NCBI GenBank assembly: GCA_050259035.1
Contig: JBLMZW010000036.1
Span: 1-9,695, forward strand
Direction of reading: 5' to 3'
Origin: JBLMZW01 sp050259035
Lineage (GTDB): Bacteria > Bacillota > Syntrophomonadia > Syntrophomonadales > DTU052
DNA length: 9,695 bases
Shown: in pieces, positions 1-5,943 of the stretch
Numbering within the stretch: position 1 is the first letter of the stretch
Layout: every line of letters begins with the position of its first letter
Notes under the pieces: model-generated
What the model was told of the DNA's origin: nothing
The model's database searches: none
What the model saw: the letters and a program-made list of their open reading frames with translations, nothing else
Translations under genes and position numbers: made by a program

Positions 1-345
1 TAAAGCTGGTATACTAAAGTTTCCGTTCTGGCCATCGCTCGGTTTATAAGAGTACATTCCTATTATTTCACCAGTTTGGGCATTTACCTGAGCGTTAAAG
101 CTGGCCCCGGTGCGGGAATCAGTATATTCCAACACCCACCGGGGGACCTTGTTGTCCTCCTCAAAACGAGACTGCAGGTCCTTACAGTTATCAGGAACGA
201 CAAGTTTTTGTCTCACGATCTTAATGGCCTGTTCCAGTGAAATCTTATCCTTTTGAGCCTCCCCGGCCGCGAACACCGGAGCCGTCAGAGTAATGGTGAA
301 TACAGCTGCCAGTATCAATGCCAGCCACTTCCGTCCCCTTTTCAT
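1..345 (-). CDS. Exported YcdB/YcdC-like (PepSY-type) protein, 3' end outside window
   Basis: Translating the minus strand from the ATG at 345 gives 115 codons without a stop to the window edge, so the C-terminal part is missing. The start has a good Shine-Dalgarno (AAGGGGTGG, about 5 nt upstream). Residues 1-27 form a signal peptide: basic MKRGRK, hydrophobic core LALILAAVFTITL, and an AFA cleavage site. The mature part contains SLEQAIKIVRQKL, then WVLEYTDSRTGASFNAQVNAQTGEII, a PepSY-like 'aromatic-x-V-x-x-x-TGEI' pattern seen in YcdB/YcdC repeat proteins of Firmicutes. These are secreted or wall-associated proteins, often with S-layer homology domains further on, which cannot be checked here. 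Function is not known in detail; a role in envelope or peptidase inhibition is only family-level inference. It points away from the operon to its right and is separated from it by two structured repeats. Confidence 0.7.
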   Translation of the reverse strand, partial: MKRGRKWLALILAAVFTITLTAPVFAAGEAQKDKISLEQAIKIVRQKLVVPDNCKDLQSRFEEDNKVPRWVLEYTDSRTGASFNAQVNAQTGEIIGMYSYKPSDGQNGNFSIPAL

Positions 346-517
346 TAGTCCACCCCTTCCAGAATGTTCATTACCTATTATTACGAAAGAAAAATCTAAA
401 TCTTACTTAATTGTAGCGCTTATTTTTGTTAGGACGGGAACTAAGATGCAGTTAAGAATGATGCTGCTCATTTTCTATGCAACAGTGACATATAAGACGC
501 TTATTTAGTAGACCTTA

Positions 518-536
518 ATATGTCAGACTGACATAT
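518..536. promoter_or_regulatory. Palindromic operator candidate upstream of the YcdB/YcdC-like gene
   Basis: ATATGTCA-gac-TGACATAT is a perfect 8-bp inverted repeat with a 3-nt centre. A third half-site, TGACATAT, lies at 486-493 inside CAGTGACATAT (483-493), and a looser mirror, ATATGTaaCACTG, runs 533-545. The cluster lies about 140-200 nt upstream of the gene starting at 345 (minus) and directly borders the first structured repeat at 545. The spacing and repetition suggest a dimeric DNA-binding protein. No convincing sigma-A promoter could be assigned nearby, so the target gene is uncertain. Confidence 0.4.
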
Positions 537-550
537 GTAACACTGCCAAT

Positions 551-685
551 GCAACACCCGGCGCAGCTGAGACCAATTTCCAGCGGCGGGTTAGGGCAAC
601 CGGATGTTGCCCTACCGTACAGTACTACCACGGATGTAGTGTTGGGAGGTTACCCGCCGCCGGCGAGGCAAGCCGTTGGTGTTGC
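551..685 (+). other. Multi-helix folding domain in repeat copy 1 (possible ncRNA or ssDNA structure)
   Basis: Complementary segments nest cleanly. A closing helix pairs GCAACACCCGGC (551-562) with GCCG-tt-GGTGTTGC (672-685), 12 pairs with a TT bulge. Inside it, GCGGCGGGT (583-591) pairs with ACCCGCCGC (652-660), 9 perfect pairs. That helix encloses two hairpins: TAGGGCAAC/GTTGCCCTA (592-614, loop CGGAT) and ACTAC/GTAGT (624-640, loop CACGGAT). Both loops end in CGGAT. This is a three-way-junction layout typical of structured RNAs, but a folded DNA element would look the same. The coding strand is unknown; plus is given only because I describe it that way. Confidence 0.55.
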
Positions 686-740
686 CGGCGTGGAAACCAG
701 GAGCGAGTAGCTTTTGTCCCGGCTAAGTACCGAGGCATGG

Positions 741-770
741 AAAAAGCCCCGAGGAAGAGCCCGGGGCCTT
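741..770 (-). terminator. Rho-independent terminator in repeat copy 1
   Basis: Read on the minus strand, GCCCCG pairs with CGGGGC (767-762 with 751-746) and is followed at once by TTTTT (745-741). It duplicates the terminator at 1071-1099 that ends the SCP2/transketolase operon and could act as a second stop for read-through. No minus-strand gene lies directly before it, so here it is probably a by-product of the repeat duplication. Confidence 0.6.
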
Positions 771-789
771 AATGATCCATTCAGTTTCC

Positions 790-814
790 TGACAAGAGAA
801 CCGTCCCCTTGTCA
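790..814. repeat. REP-like palindrome, copy 1
   Basis: TGACAAG and CTTGTCA form a 7-bp inverted repeat around AGAACCGTCCC. On the minus strand the core reads GGGGACGGTTCTCTTGTC, a motif I recall as scattered through intergenic regions of Clostridia and linked to REP-associated transposases; that link is memory, not a search result. An identical 25-nt unit lies at 1119-1143. Confidence 0.6.
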
Positions 815-872
815 GCTACTTTAAATAAGGGCGGGGGCAAATAGCTAACGAAGCGACATTCGACGAGCCAAT

Positions 873-1007
873 GCAACACCCGGCATAGCTGAGACCGATT
901 TCCAGCGGCGGGTTAGGGCAACCGGATGTTGCCCTACCGGACACCACTACCACGGATGTAGTGTTGGGAGGTTGCCCGCCGCCGGCGAGGCAAGCCGTTG
1001 GTGTTGC
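873..1007 (+). other. Multi-helix folding domain in repeat copy 2
   Basis: All helices of copy 1 are kept: closing helix 873-884 with 994-1007 (same TT bulge), inner helix 905-913 with 974-982, hairpin 914-936, and hairpin 946-962. One helix change is tolerated: the T-A pair 591/652 in copy 1 becomes a T-G wobble (913/974). The second hairpin gains one pair (CACTAC/GTAGTG). Two copies are too few to prove selection on structure, but the changes do not break pairing. Confidence 0.55.
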
Positions 1008-1070
1008 CGGCGAGGAGACCAGGAGCGAGTAGCTTTTGTCCCCGCCAAGATAGCGATTTACCGGAGAATG

Positions 1071-1099
1071 GAAAAAGCCCCGAGATAGCCCGGGGCCTT
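1071..1099 (-). terminator. Rho-independent terminator of the SCP2/transketolase operon
   Basis: On the minus strand, GCCCCG (1096-1091) pairs with CGGGGC (1082-1077) across an 8-nt loop and is followed by TTTTT (1076-1072). It lies about 45 nt past the stop codon of the operon's last gene, with the REP-like palindrome between them. Position, stem and T-run all fit an intrinsic terminator for the five-gene operon. Confidence 0.8.
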
Positions 1100-1118
1100 A
1101 ATAATCCATTCAATTTCC

Positions 1119-1143
1119 TGACAAGAGAACCGTCCCCTTGTCA
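1119..1143. repeat. REP-like palindrome, copy 2
   Basis: Same 25-nt inverted repeat as at 790-814 (TGACAAG...CTTGTCA with an AGAACCGTCCC centre). It starts 1 nt past the stop codon of the SCP2-like gene, so it would form a hairpin in the 3' end of the operon mRNA and might protect it from exonucleases, as REP hairpins do elsewhere. That role is inference. Confidence 0.6.
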
Positions 1144-1144
1144 G

Positions 1145-1918
1145 CTACTTTAGCATGCCGTCGATCTTCATCATAATAGCACTGATGTCCTTGCCATATT
1201 CCGGAGATCCTTCAATAACCAGCATTCCTTCTTTCATGGCTTCAACGTTGTCGATCTGACTGGTTAAGATCAGGAAAGCGGCATCGATACTGGTAAACAT
1301 CATATGAACAAAAGGTTTTCTCCGGGTATATAAGCCTTTGCCCGCCTTGGTCTTTCCCTTACAAACGCGCAGATAAGCCGACGGACCGTCCGGTGGAACT
1401 GACCACTGGAAGATACGATCGGGCATATCAGCGGCGAAAGCAACCATGTCCGGGTCTCCTATTCGGTTAAGCTGAGATAGGGATACAGTGACCATATACA
1501 TAAGAAGCTTAACTTTTTTGGCCCGGCTGGGTTGATCCTTAGGCAGCTTGGTAGGAAGAAGTATGGTCAGCCCCAGGAGCAGGGGCAGAAATCCTATCAG
1601 GGTACCCAGGTTGCTAAAGAACCCTTTGATGCTTGGAATACCTATTTTCCCGGTCATTAACGCATTAAAGTCCGCCGGTTTTTTAAATACAAAGTTTATG
1701 TTCGGAGCGGGGTGTCTCCCGGCTATGTAAGCCAGTTCTCCGTCAGTGAACTGCAAATGGCAGGCCAGTTTATCATCCCCCGCGATCTCGAACTGAACAA
1801 CACGATTCCAACCCTGGTAGCGTTTGGCCAGCTTCGGGTCATCCTGTACCAAAACCTTCGTCAATGGAAGGGCGGCCCTCATCAGGAGCGTGGCCAGAAC
1901 CCGGTCCTTATCCTGCAT
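1145..1918 (-). CDS. Two-domain SCP2-like protein, last gene of operon
   Basis: 257 residues from the ATG at 1918. An in-frame TTG at 1927 is possible, but it sits directly on the GGGGGG Shine-Dalgarno, which is correctly spaced (9 nt) for the ATG. Two sterol-carrier-protein-2-like halves can be seen: residues about 35-100 (WNRVVQFEIAGDDKLACHLQFTDG..., ending FKKPADFNALMTGK) and about 165-255 (IFQWSVPPDGPSAYLRVCKG..., ending in a short helix). SCP2 folds form a hydrophobic pocket for lipids or acyl chains. Between the halves is a strongly hydrophobic stretch (about 100-123, FFSNLGTLIGFLPLLLGLTILL) that could touch the membrane. No catalytic motif and no signal peptide are visible. It is a distant paralogue of the protein at 5107-5877 and follows the transketolase gene by 14 nt. 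Ligand unknown. Confidence 0.75.
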   Translation of the reverse strand: MQDKDRVLATLLMRAALPLTKVLVQDDPKLAKRYQGWNRVVQFEIAGDDKLACHLQFTDGELAYIAGRHPAPNINFVFKKPADFNALMTGKIGIPSIKGFFSNLGTLIGFLPLLLGLTILLPTKLPKDQPSRAKKVKLLMYMVTVSLSQLNRIGDPDMVAFAADMPDRIFQWSVPPDGPSAYLRVCKGKTKAGKGLYTRRKPFVHMMFTSIDAAFLILTSQIDNVEAMKEGMLVIEGSPEYGKDISAIMMKIDGMLK

Positions 1919-1932
1919 TAGTTCCAACCCCC

Positions 1933-2946
1933 CTAGACTTCATCTTCCCAGTCGTCATCGGATTCTACATCCTGGCCTAATATTTCGCCTACAGCCTCAA
2001 TAATGCCGTTCGAGTCTATCTTATAATAGCTGTATAGGTCGTCGGTGTAGCCAACGATGGCAAATATATCAGGAATACCCAGGCGTTTCAGGCGGCAGGA
2101 CTTCCCAGCTTCGGTTATTACCTCGGCCACGGCACTTCCCAGTCCGCCCATGATGCTGTGGTCTTCCACGGTTATGATCTTACGAGTATCATTTATGGCT
2201 TTAATAATAGCTTCCTTGTCCAGCGGCTTGATGGTATGCATATCTAAGACTCTGACCTCAATTCCCTGGGTCTCTTTTAAGACTCGGGCCGCGTCCCTGG
2301 CCTGCAAAACACAGGGTCCACAGGCAATAACCGTCACATCTGAACCCTCATGCATGGTAACCGCTTTGCCGATTTCAAAGCCGTAATCCTCGGTTTCATG
2401 GACCTTCTGTTCGAATCCGCGCCCGATCCTTATGTAAACCGGTCCCTGATGCTTCATACAGGCTCTAACTGCATTGGCGGTCTCGATCCCATCCGCCGGT
2501 GCGATAACCGTAAGGTTAGGGAAGGCGCGCATTACCGCCAGATCCTCGGTGCAGTGATGGGTGCTGCCCGCCTGCCCGAAGGAGAGCCCGGAATGAGTGG
2601 CGATAATTTTACAGTTAAGTTTCTGGTAGCAGATATCGGTACGGACCTGTTCCCCTGCTCTAAGCGAGGTAAACACCGCGAAGGTTGAGACAAATGGAGT
2701 AAACCCGGCCAGAGCCATGCCGGCCGCTATCCCGAAAAGGTTCTGTTCAGCGATCCCAACATTGAAAAAGCGCTCCGGAAACTTGTCGCCGAACTTTCCT
2801 ATTTTAGTAGACTTGGCCAAATCAGCCGTTAGGGCCACGATTTCCGGATACTCGTCGCCCAGTTGGGCCAGAACCGCGCCATATATCTCGGCGGGCGTCA
2901 TATGGTCAGTGTCGTAAGTATCATATGTTAAACCTACAGCGCACAC
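1933..2946 (-). CDS. Transketolase, C-terminal subunit (PYR and C-terminal domains)
   Basis: 337 residues. The protein carries the pyrimidine-binding half of a split ThDP-dependent transketolase: NVGIAEQNLFGIAAGMALAG (about 62-81) holds the Glu (E67) that activates the cofactor, and GSTHHCTEDLAVMR (about 127-140) is the family signature. VYIRIGRG lies near the end of the PYR domain, and a transketolase C-terminal domain follows (VTVIACGPCVLQA..., VEDHSIMGGLGSAVAE). The last 14 residues are very acidic (ESDDDWEDE). Start: GGAGG is spaced 6 nt from a GTG at 2946; an ATG two bases earlier is out of frame and stops after four codons. It starts 15 nt after its partner subunit and should act with it in the cytoplasm, moving a two-carbon ketol unit between a ketose and an aldehyde. 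Whether it serves the pentose phosphate pathway or a special substrate is unknown; the neighbours favour the latter. Confidence 0.88.
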   Translation of the reverse strand: MCAVGLTYDTYDTDHMTPAEIYGAVLAQLGDEYPEIVALTADLAKSTKIGKFGDKFPERFFNVGIAEQNLFGIAAGMALAGFTPFVSTFAVFTSLRAGEQVRTDICYQKLNCKIIATHSGLSFGQAGSTHHCTEDLAVMRAFPNLTVIAPADGIETANAVRACMKHQGPVYIRIGRGFEQKVHETEDYGFEIGKAVTMHEGSDVTVIACGPCVLQARDAARVLKETQGIEVRVLDMHTIKPLDKEAIIKAINDTRKIITVEDHSIMGGLGSAVAEVITEAGKSCRLKRLGIPDIFAIVGYTDDLYSYYKIDSNGIIEAVGEILGQDVESDDDWEDEV

Positions 2947-2961
2947 ATTAATCCTCCTCTC

Positions 2962-3804
2962 CTAGGCCTTGCCGTACATACGGTCAATGGATTTTAAGGC
3001 CTGTTCGGTTTTATCGGAATCTATTCCGCCGTAATGCCATCCGGCCGCGTTTTCCATGTAATCCACACCCTTGCCCTTAACAGTACGGGCGATTATCATG
3101 GTCGGGCGGTCGGTACTGGCTTGAGCCTTCTCGATGACATCCCCCAGTTGGCGGAAGTCGTGGCCGTCGCAGGTTATAACCTCCCAGCCGAATGCTTTGA
3201 ACTTGGCATCCAGGGGCTCCAATGCCATTATCTTCTCGGTATCTCCGTCAATGCTTAAACCGTTGCGATCTACGAAGCCAATGAGATTATTCAGTTTAAA
3301 ATGGCTGGCCGCCATGGCCGCTTCCCAGTTGCTGCCTTCGGCGCATTCCCCGTCACCCAGGATGCAGTAGGTCTTCCAGTTAGCTTTCTTTAACTTAGCT
3401 CCCAGGCACAGCCCCACCGCAATCGACATGCCGTGTCCCAGGCTGCCGGTGGAAGCATCTACACCCGGAACCTTAAGGCTGTCGAGATGCATTCCGAAAG
3501 GTGAACCGGTGTGATTGAAACCCTTTAGGAGTTCCTCATCGAAATATCCCCGGTCGGCCAGCAGCGGAGCAAAGCCGATCCCCCCGTGACCTTTACTTAA
3601 AATCATTCGGTCGCGTTCTTCCCACTTCGGGTTCTTCGGGTCAATCTTCATATAATGGTAATAAAGAGCTACCAAAATATCTACTTGACTTAACGCCCCC
3701 CCGGCGTGTCCCCCGCCCGACCAGACCACAGTCTGAATCACCTTGCGGCGAATCTGCCAGGCCTTCTCGGTTAAACGGGCAACATCCTGTTCCGTCAATC
3801 CCAT
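2962..3804 (-). CDS. Transketolase, N-terminal subunit (ThDP pyrophosphate domain)
   Basis: 280 residues, the usual size for a split N-terminal subunit. GDGECAEGSNWEAAM (150-164) through DRNGLSIDG (179-187) is the Mg/ThDP-binding GDG...N motif. SGGGHAGGALS (29-39), LSKGHGG (69-75) and KVPGVDASTGSLGHG (111-125) match the conserved transketolase loops with their histidines; the last reads GSLGHG where GSLGQG is usual. Start ATG at 3804 has a perfect AGGAGG 9 nt upstream. With the downstream gene it would make one transketolase active site at the subunit interface. It follows the aminotransferase by 27 nt. Split transketolases are also found in apulose catabolism and in rifamycin-type aminoshikimate supply, so the substrate cannot be assumed to be a pentose phosphate. 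Confidence 0.88.
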   Translation of the reverse strand: MGLTEQDVARLTEKAWQIRRKVIQTVVWSGGGHAGGALSQVDILVALYYHYMKIDPKNPKWEERDRMILSKGHGGIGFAPLLADRGYFDEELLKGFNHTGSPFGMHLDSLKVPGVDASTGSLGHGMSIAVGLCLGAKLKKANWKTYCILGDGECAEGSNWEAAMAASHFKLNNLIGFVDRNGLSIDGDTEKIMALEPLDAKFKAFGWEVITCDGHDFRQLGDVIEKAQASTDRPTMIIARTVKGKGVDYMENAAGWHYGGIDSDKTEQALKSIDRMYGKA

Positions 3805-3831
3805 TGACTTTGACCTCCTATTCTTAGAAAG

Positions 3832-5091
3832 TTATTTCTTGAAGCTAAACTGCTTCTTCAGGGCCTTAAATCCCTCTTCCGCATGATTTAAGGATTCATC
3901 TATATCAGCATCTTCGTGAGCCGCGGAAACGAACCAATTATGATGCGGATGGAAGAAGGAACCCCTTCTGGTCACTTCAGCGCAGAAAATCTGCATCGCA
4001 TAAAGATTAGGGTCATCGGTGAAAGTCATATAAGGAAGCCCGGGATGGCCGGACACTGTTATATCGATTCCCATGCGGCCGCCCATTTCTTTTAGCCCCG
4101 ACATTAACCTGGTGCCTGCTTTATCGATCTTGGCCACGGAATTGATCCGTTTCATCTCTTTTAAGCAAGCAACAGCCGCGGCCATAGGAACAGCGGCAAA
4201 CCAGAAGGAGCCAGTAAAGAAAACCTTTGATGCCGCGTTCATCATTTCCTTAGTACCAACGCAGGCCGAAATCGGGTAACAGTTTCCTAAGGCCTTACTG
4301 AAGCAAATGAGATCCGGTTTGAAACCAAAATACTCATTGGAACCGCCTATGTTCAGGCGGAACCCGCAGCGGACATCGTCCAAAATCAGGACTATTCCCT
4401 CAGCCCGGCAGATCTTTTCAATTCCCTGCCAGTAACCGGGGGCGGGCATAATCTGATTTTCGAAAGTTATATGATGATAAGGCATAGCAATGAAGCCTGC
4501 GATTTCGCCTTTATGTTTCTTGACCAGAGCTTCAAAGCCTTCTAAGTCATTCCATTTAACCTGTAGGATATTGGCATGGTCCTCGGCGGTTATGCCCCCG
4601 TGTCCTAAAGACGTACACCAGGGTGCCACGCCGTGATAGTGGCCGGCTACAGTAACGATTTTTTTGCGGTTGGTGTGAGCCCGGGCTGTCAGAGTGGCAT
4701 AGGTGGTCATATCCCCCCCATTTTTACCGAAAAGGGCCCATTCAGCTATCGGAACCGTTTGTACCAGTTCCTCGGCCAGTTCCACCATAACCGGACCGGG
4801 ATGATTGGAACAATCCACTTTGGCTAGTTGTTCGGCCGCCGCTGCCTCCACCGCCGGGTTCTGATAACCCAGAATCATCGGCCCGTAACCACATATGTAA
4901 TCTATAAAGGTGTTGCCGTCAATGTCAGTGTACCGGCAGCCTTTAGCACTCTCAGTATAGAATGGATGACTGCCAGGAATTAAGATTGTGGGCGACTCAT
5001 GGCCATAAATAGCCCCCGGGATTACCTTGGCCGCCCGGCTGATTAAATCCATCGAATTCTCAAATGTATAGAGTTCGGAACCTCCGCCCAT
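3832..5091 (-). CDS. Class III PLP aminotransferase, glutamate-1-semialdehyde aminomutase-like
   Basis: 419 residues, full length for fold-type I class III aminotransferases. Visible: DIDGNTFIDYICGYGPMILGY (56-76), the phosphate-cup region FGKNGGDMTT (121-130), AGHYHG (149-154), the PLP-ring aspartate in LILDDVRCGFR (235-245, usual DEVxTGFR), and the Schiff-base lysine in FSKALG (K266). It resembles GSA aminomutase (HemL) in layout, but NGGDMTT replaces NSGTEA and GSFWFAAVPMAAA replaces the usual GTxxGNPxAMAA, so it is unlikely to be the tetrapyrrole enzyme. Similar divergent members occur in sugar and secondary-metabolite clusters. Reaction expected: amino transfer to, or amino/carbonyl exchange on, an aldehyde or ketone. 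ATG at 5091 follows GGGGGG by 8 nt. It sits 15 nt after the first SCP2 gene and just before a transketolase, which could make its carbonyl substrate. Confidence 0.85.
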   Translation of the reverse strand: MGGGSELYTFENSMDLISRAAKVIPGAIYGHESPTILIPGSHPFYTESAKGCRYTDIDGNTFIDYICGYGPMILGYQNPAVEAAAAEQLAKVDCSNHPGPVMVELAEELVQTVPIAEWALFGKNGGDMTTYATLTARAHTNRKKIVTVAGHYHGVAPWCTSLGHGGITAEDHANILQVKWNDLEGFEALVKKHKGEIAGFIAMPYHHITFENQIMPAPGYWQGIEKICRAEGIVLILDDVRCGFRLNIGGSNEYFGFKPDLICFSKALGNCYPISACVGTKEMMNAASKVFFTGSFWFAAVPMAAAVACLKEMKRINSVAKIDKAGTRLMSGLKEMGGRMGIDITVSGHPGLPYMTFTDDPNLYAMQIFCAEVTRRGSFFHPHHNWFVSAAHEDADIDESLNHAEEGFKALKKQFSFKK

Positions 5092-5106
5092 ATTCTAATC
5101 CCCCCT

Positions 5107-5877
5107 TTAACTCCCCAGATACAGAGTCAGGCGGTCCATTAAGGGGCTGACTCCGTCCAGGAGAGGTATAAATCCACGCAGCTTAATATCGCCGCATCCC
5201 ACGGCGGCAAATAAATCGAGATTTCCGCTGAAAAGTGCCCATGCAGTTTGCACATCTTTTAGTTCCAGAAAAGCGTTGGGGTTCTGCACCGGGCCCCGGC
5301 ATGATGTGAAACGACCGTGCTCAACCTTTATATGTGCCGCCGGGCCATTCAATACTCTGAGTTCAACGACCCCATCCGGCATATGGTGAGCCACGGGAAG
5401 CATTTCCGGATCATTTTCCGCCACGTACTTGATGCCGAACGCCACCGCATATAAGTTCATGCGAACGCAAAAAGCAAAAATCTCAGGATTTTTTAACAGC
5501 TCTTCACTGGGTTTTAAGTAGTACTCGAGCTTGCCGGTTAGTTGATCGACTTGTTTTAACTCTTTTACATGAAAAAGAGCATTTAAGTTAGGAGAGGGTT
5601 GCTTCGTGGTCTTACCCTGGAAAACTTCATTTAAAAAGGCAGGGGTCTTAAAAGTTAAAGTCACTTTGCTGCCCTGATAGGGCCCCGGTTGTGTTGTCAG
5701 CTTCCCCTTCTGAAAAACCAGAGCGGTTGACGGGTTCCCCCCTGGAAGTTGGAACTGTACGACAAAGTCCCAGTCTTTCACCAGTTGGCGTGCTTCCCCA
5801 TCATACTCCACCACGTCCTGTAGAAGCGGCAGAACCGCTCCCAGATGCAGGGAGGCCAGTACATTGTCGAAACTCAT
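5107..5877 (-). CDS. Two-domain SCP2-like protein, first gene of operon
   Basis: 256 residues. The chain holds two similar halves, each with the SCP2 pattern of beta strands followed by a helix: about 36-92 (WDFVVQFQLPGG..., VTLTFKTPAFLNEVFQGK) and about 168-252 (GVVELRVLNGPAAHIKVEHG..., AFLELKDVQTAWALFSGNLDLFAAVGCGDIKLRGFIPLL). The second half is the clearer match, with the typical 'G-x-I-x-L-x-G' strand before the final helix. It has no signal peptide, transmembrane segment or catalytic motif and is expected to bind a hydrophobic ligand in the cytosol. ATG at 5877 follows GGGGGAAGG by about 8 nt. It opens the operon, and the last gene encodes a relative, so the two carriers flank the three enzyme genes. 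Family assignment is by pattern only. Confidence 0.72.
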   Translation of the reverse strand: MSFDNVLASLHLGAVLPLLQDVVEYDGEARQLVKDWDFVVQFQLPGGNPSTALVFQKGKLTTQPGPYQGSKVTLTFKTPAFLNEVFQGKTTKQPSPNLNALFHVKELKQVDQLTGKLEYYLKPSEELLKNPEIFAFCVRMNLYAVAFGIKYVAENDPEMLPVAHHMPDGVVELRVLNGPAAHIKVEHGRFTSCRGPVQNPNAFLELKDVQTAWALFSGNLDLFAAVGCGDIKLRGFIPLLDGVSPLMDRLTLYLGS

Positions 5878-5900
5878 CTCGCCTACCTTCCCCCTCTGAT

Positions 5901-5922
5901 CCCATACATGCGCATGAATGGG
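5901..5922. promoter_or_regulatory. 22-bp palindrome in the operon leader, likely operator
   Basis: The half CCCATnCATGC meets its mirror GCATGnATGGG with no spacer; only one base pair of eleven breaks symmetry (A5906/A5917). It lies 24-45 nt upstream of the first operon ATG, just ahead of the Shine-Dalgarno. Such a long, loop-free palindrome suits a dimeric repressor better than an RNA hairpin. It probably controls the whole five-gene operon. No regulator gene is present in the window. Confidence 0.55.
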
Positions 5923-5943
5923 AATTTACTTTTAAATAATCAC

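Larger units (their letters stand above)
545..823. repeat. Structured direct repeat, copy 1
   Basis: This roughly 280-nt block is repeated almost identically at 867-1152, offset by 322 nt at the left end and 329 nt at the right because of small indels. It has three parts: a multi-helix domain (551-685), a minus-strand terminator (741-770) and a REP-like palindrome (790-814). No open reading frame of interest lies inside. Differences between copies are concentrated at 617-623 and in the linker 705-740, while helix-forming bases are kept. It could be a non-autonomous mobile element, a duplicated operon tail, or a structured RNA; the sequence does not decide. I did not recognise it as a known riboswitch or intron class. 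Confidence 0.85.
867..1152. repeat. Structured direct repeat, copy 2, abutting the operon's last gene
   Basis: This is the second copy of the block at 545-823, with the same order: folding domain 873-1007, terminator 1071-1099, REP-like palindrome 1119-1143. Its right end runs into the coding region: the shared sequence continues through the stop codon (1145-1147) of the SCP2-like gene to about 1152, and copy 1 keeps the same bases (816-823). Either the duplication took in the last codons of the gene, or the element supplied the stop codon. Confidence 0.85.

Noticed and set aside
331..338. CCGTCCCC, the REP-like core, inside the start of the exported protein gene
   Set aside because: It encodes the basic residues of the signal peptide (KRGRK) and lacks the flanking inverted repeat; coincidence is likely. 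A similar core at 8086-8093 also lacks the palindrome.
293..508. 71-codon plus-strand frame
   Set aside because: It lies opposite the signal peptide of the exported protein and the AT-rich leader; no ribosome binding site or family pattern.
545..1030. Known riboswitch or group II intron as an explanation of the repeat
   Set aside because: I compared it by memory with cobalamin, ydaO (c-di-AMP), GEMM (c-di-GMP), yybP-ykoY, Moco and THF motifs; none of their conserved cores is present, and no intron-encoded protein or domain V is seen.
545..1152. CRISPR array
   Set aside because: Only two long direct copies with a 43-nt gap; no short regular repeats or spacers and no cas genes.
3034..3370. 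Plus-strand frames opposite the transketolase genes
   Set aside because: They are antisense to strongly conserved ThDP-enzyme coding sequence and carry no family pattern.
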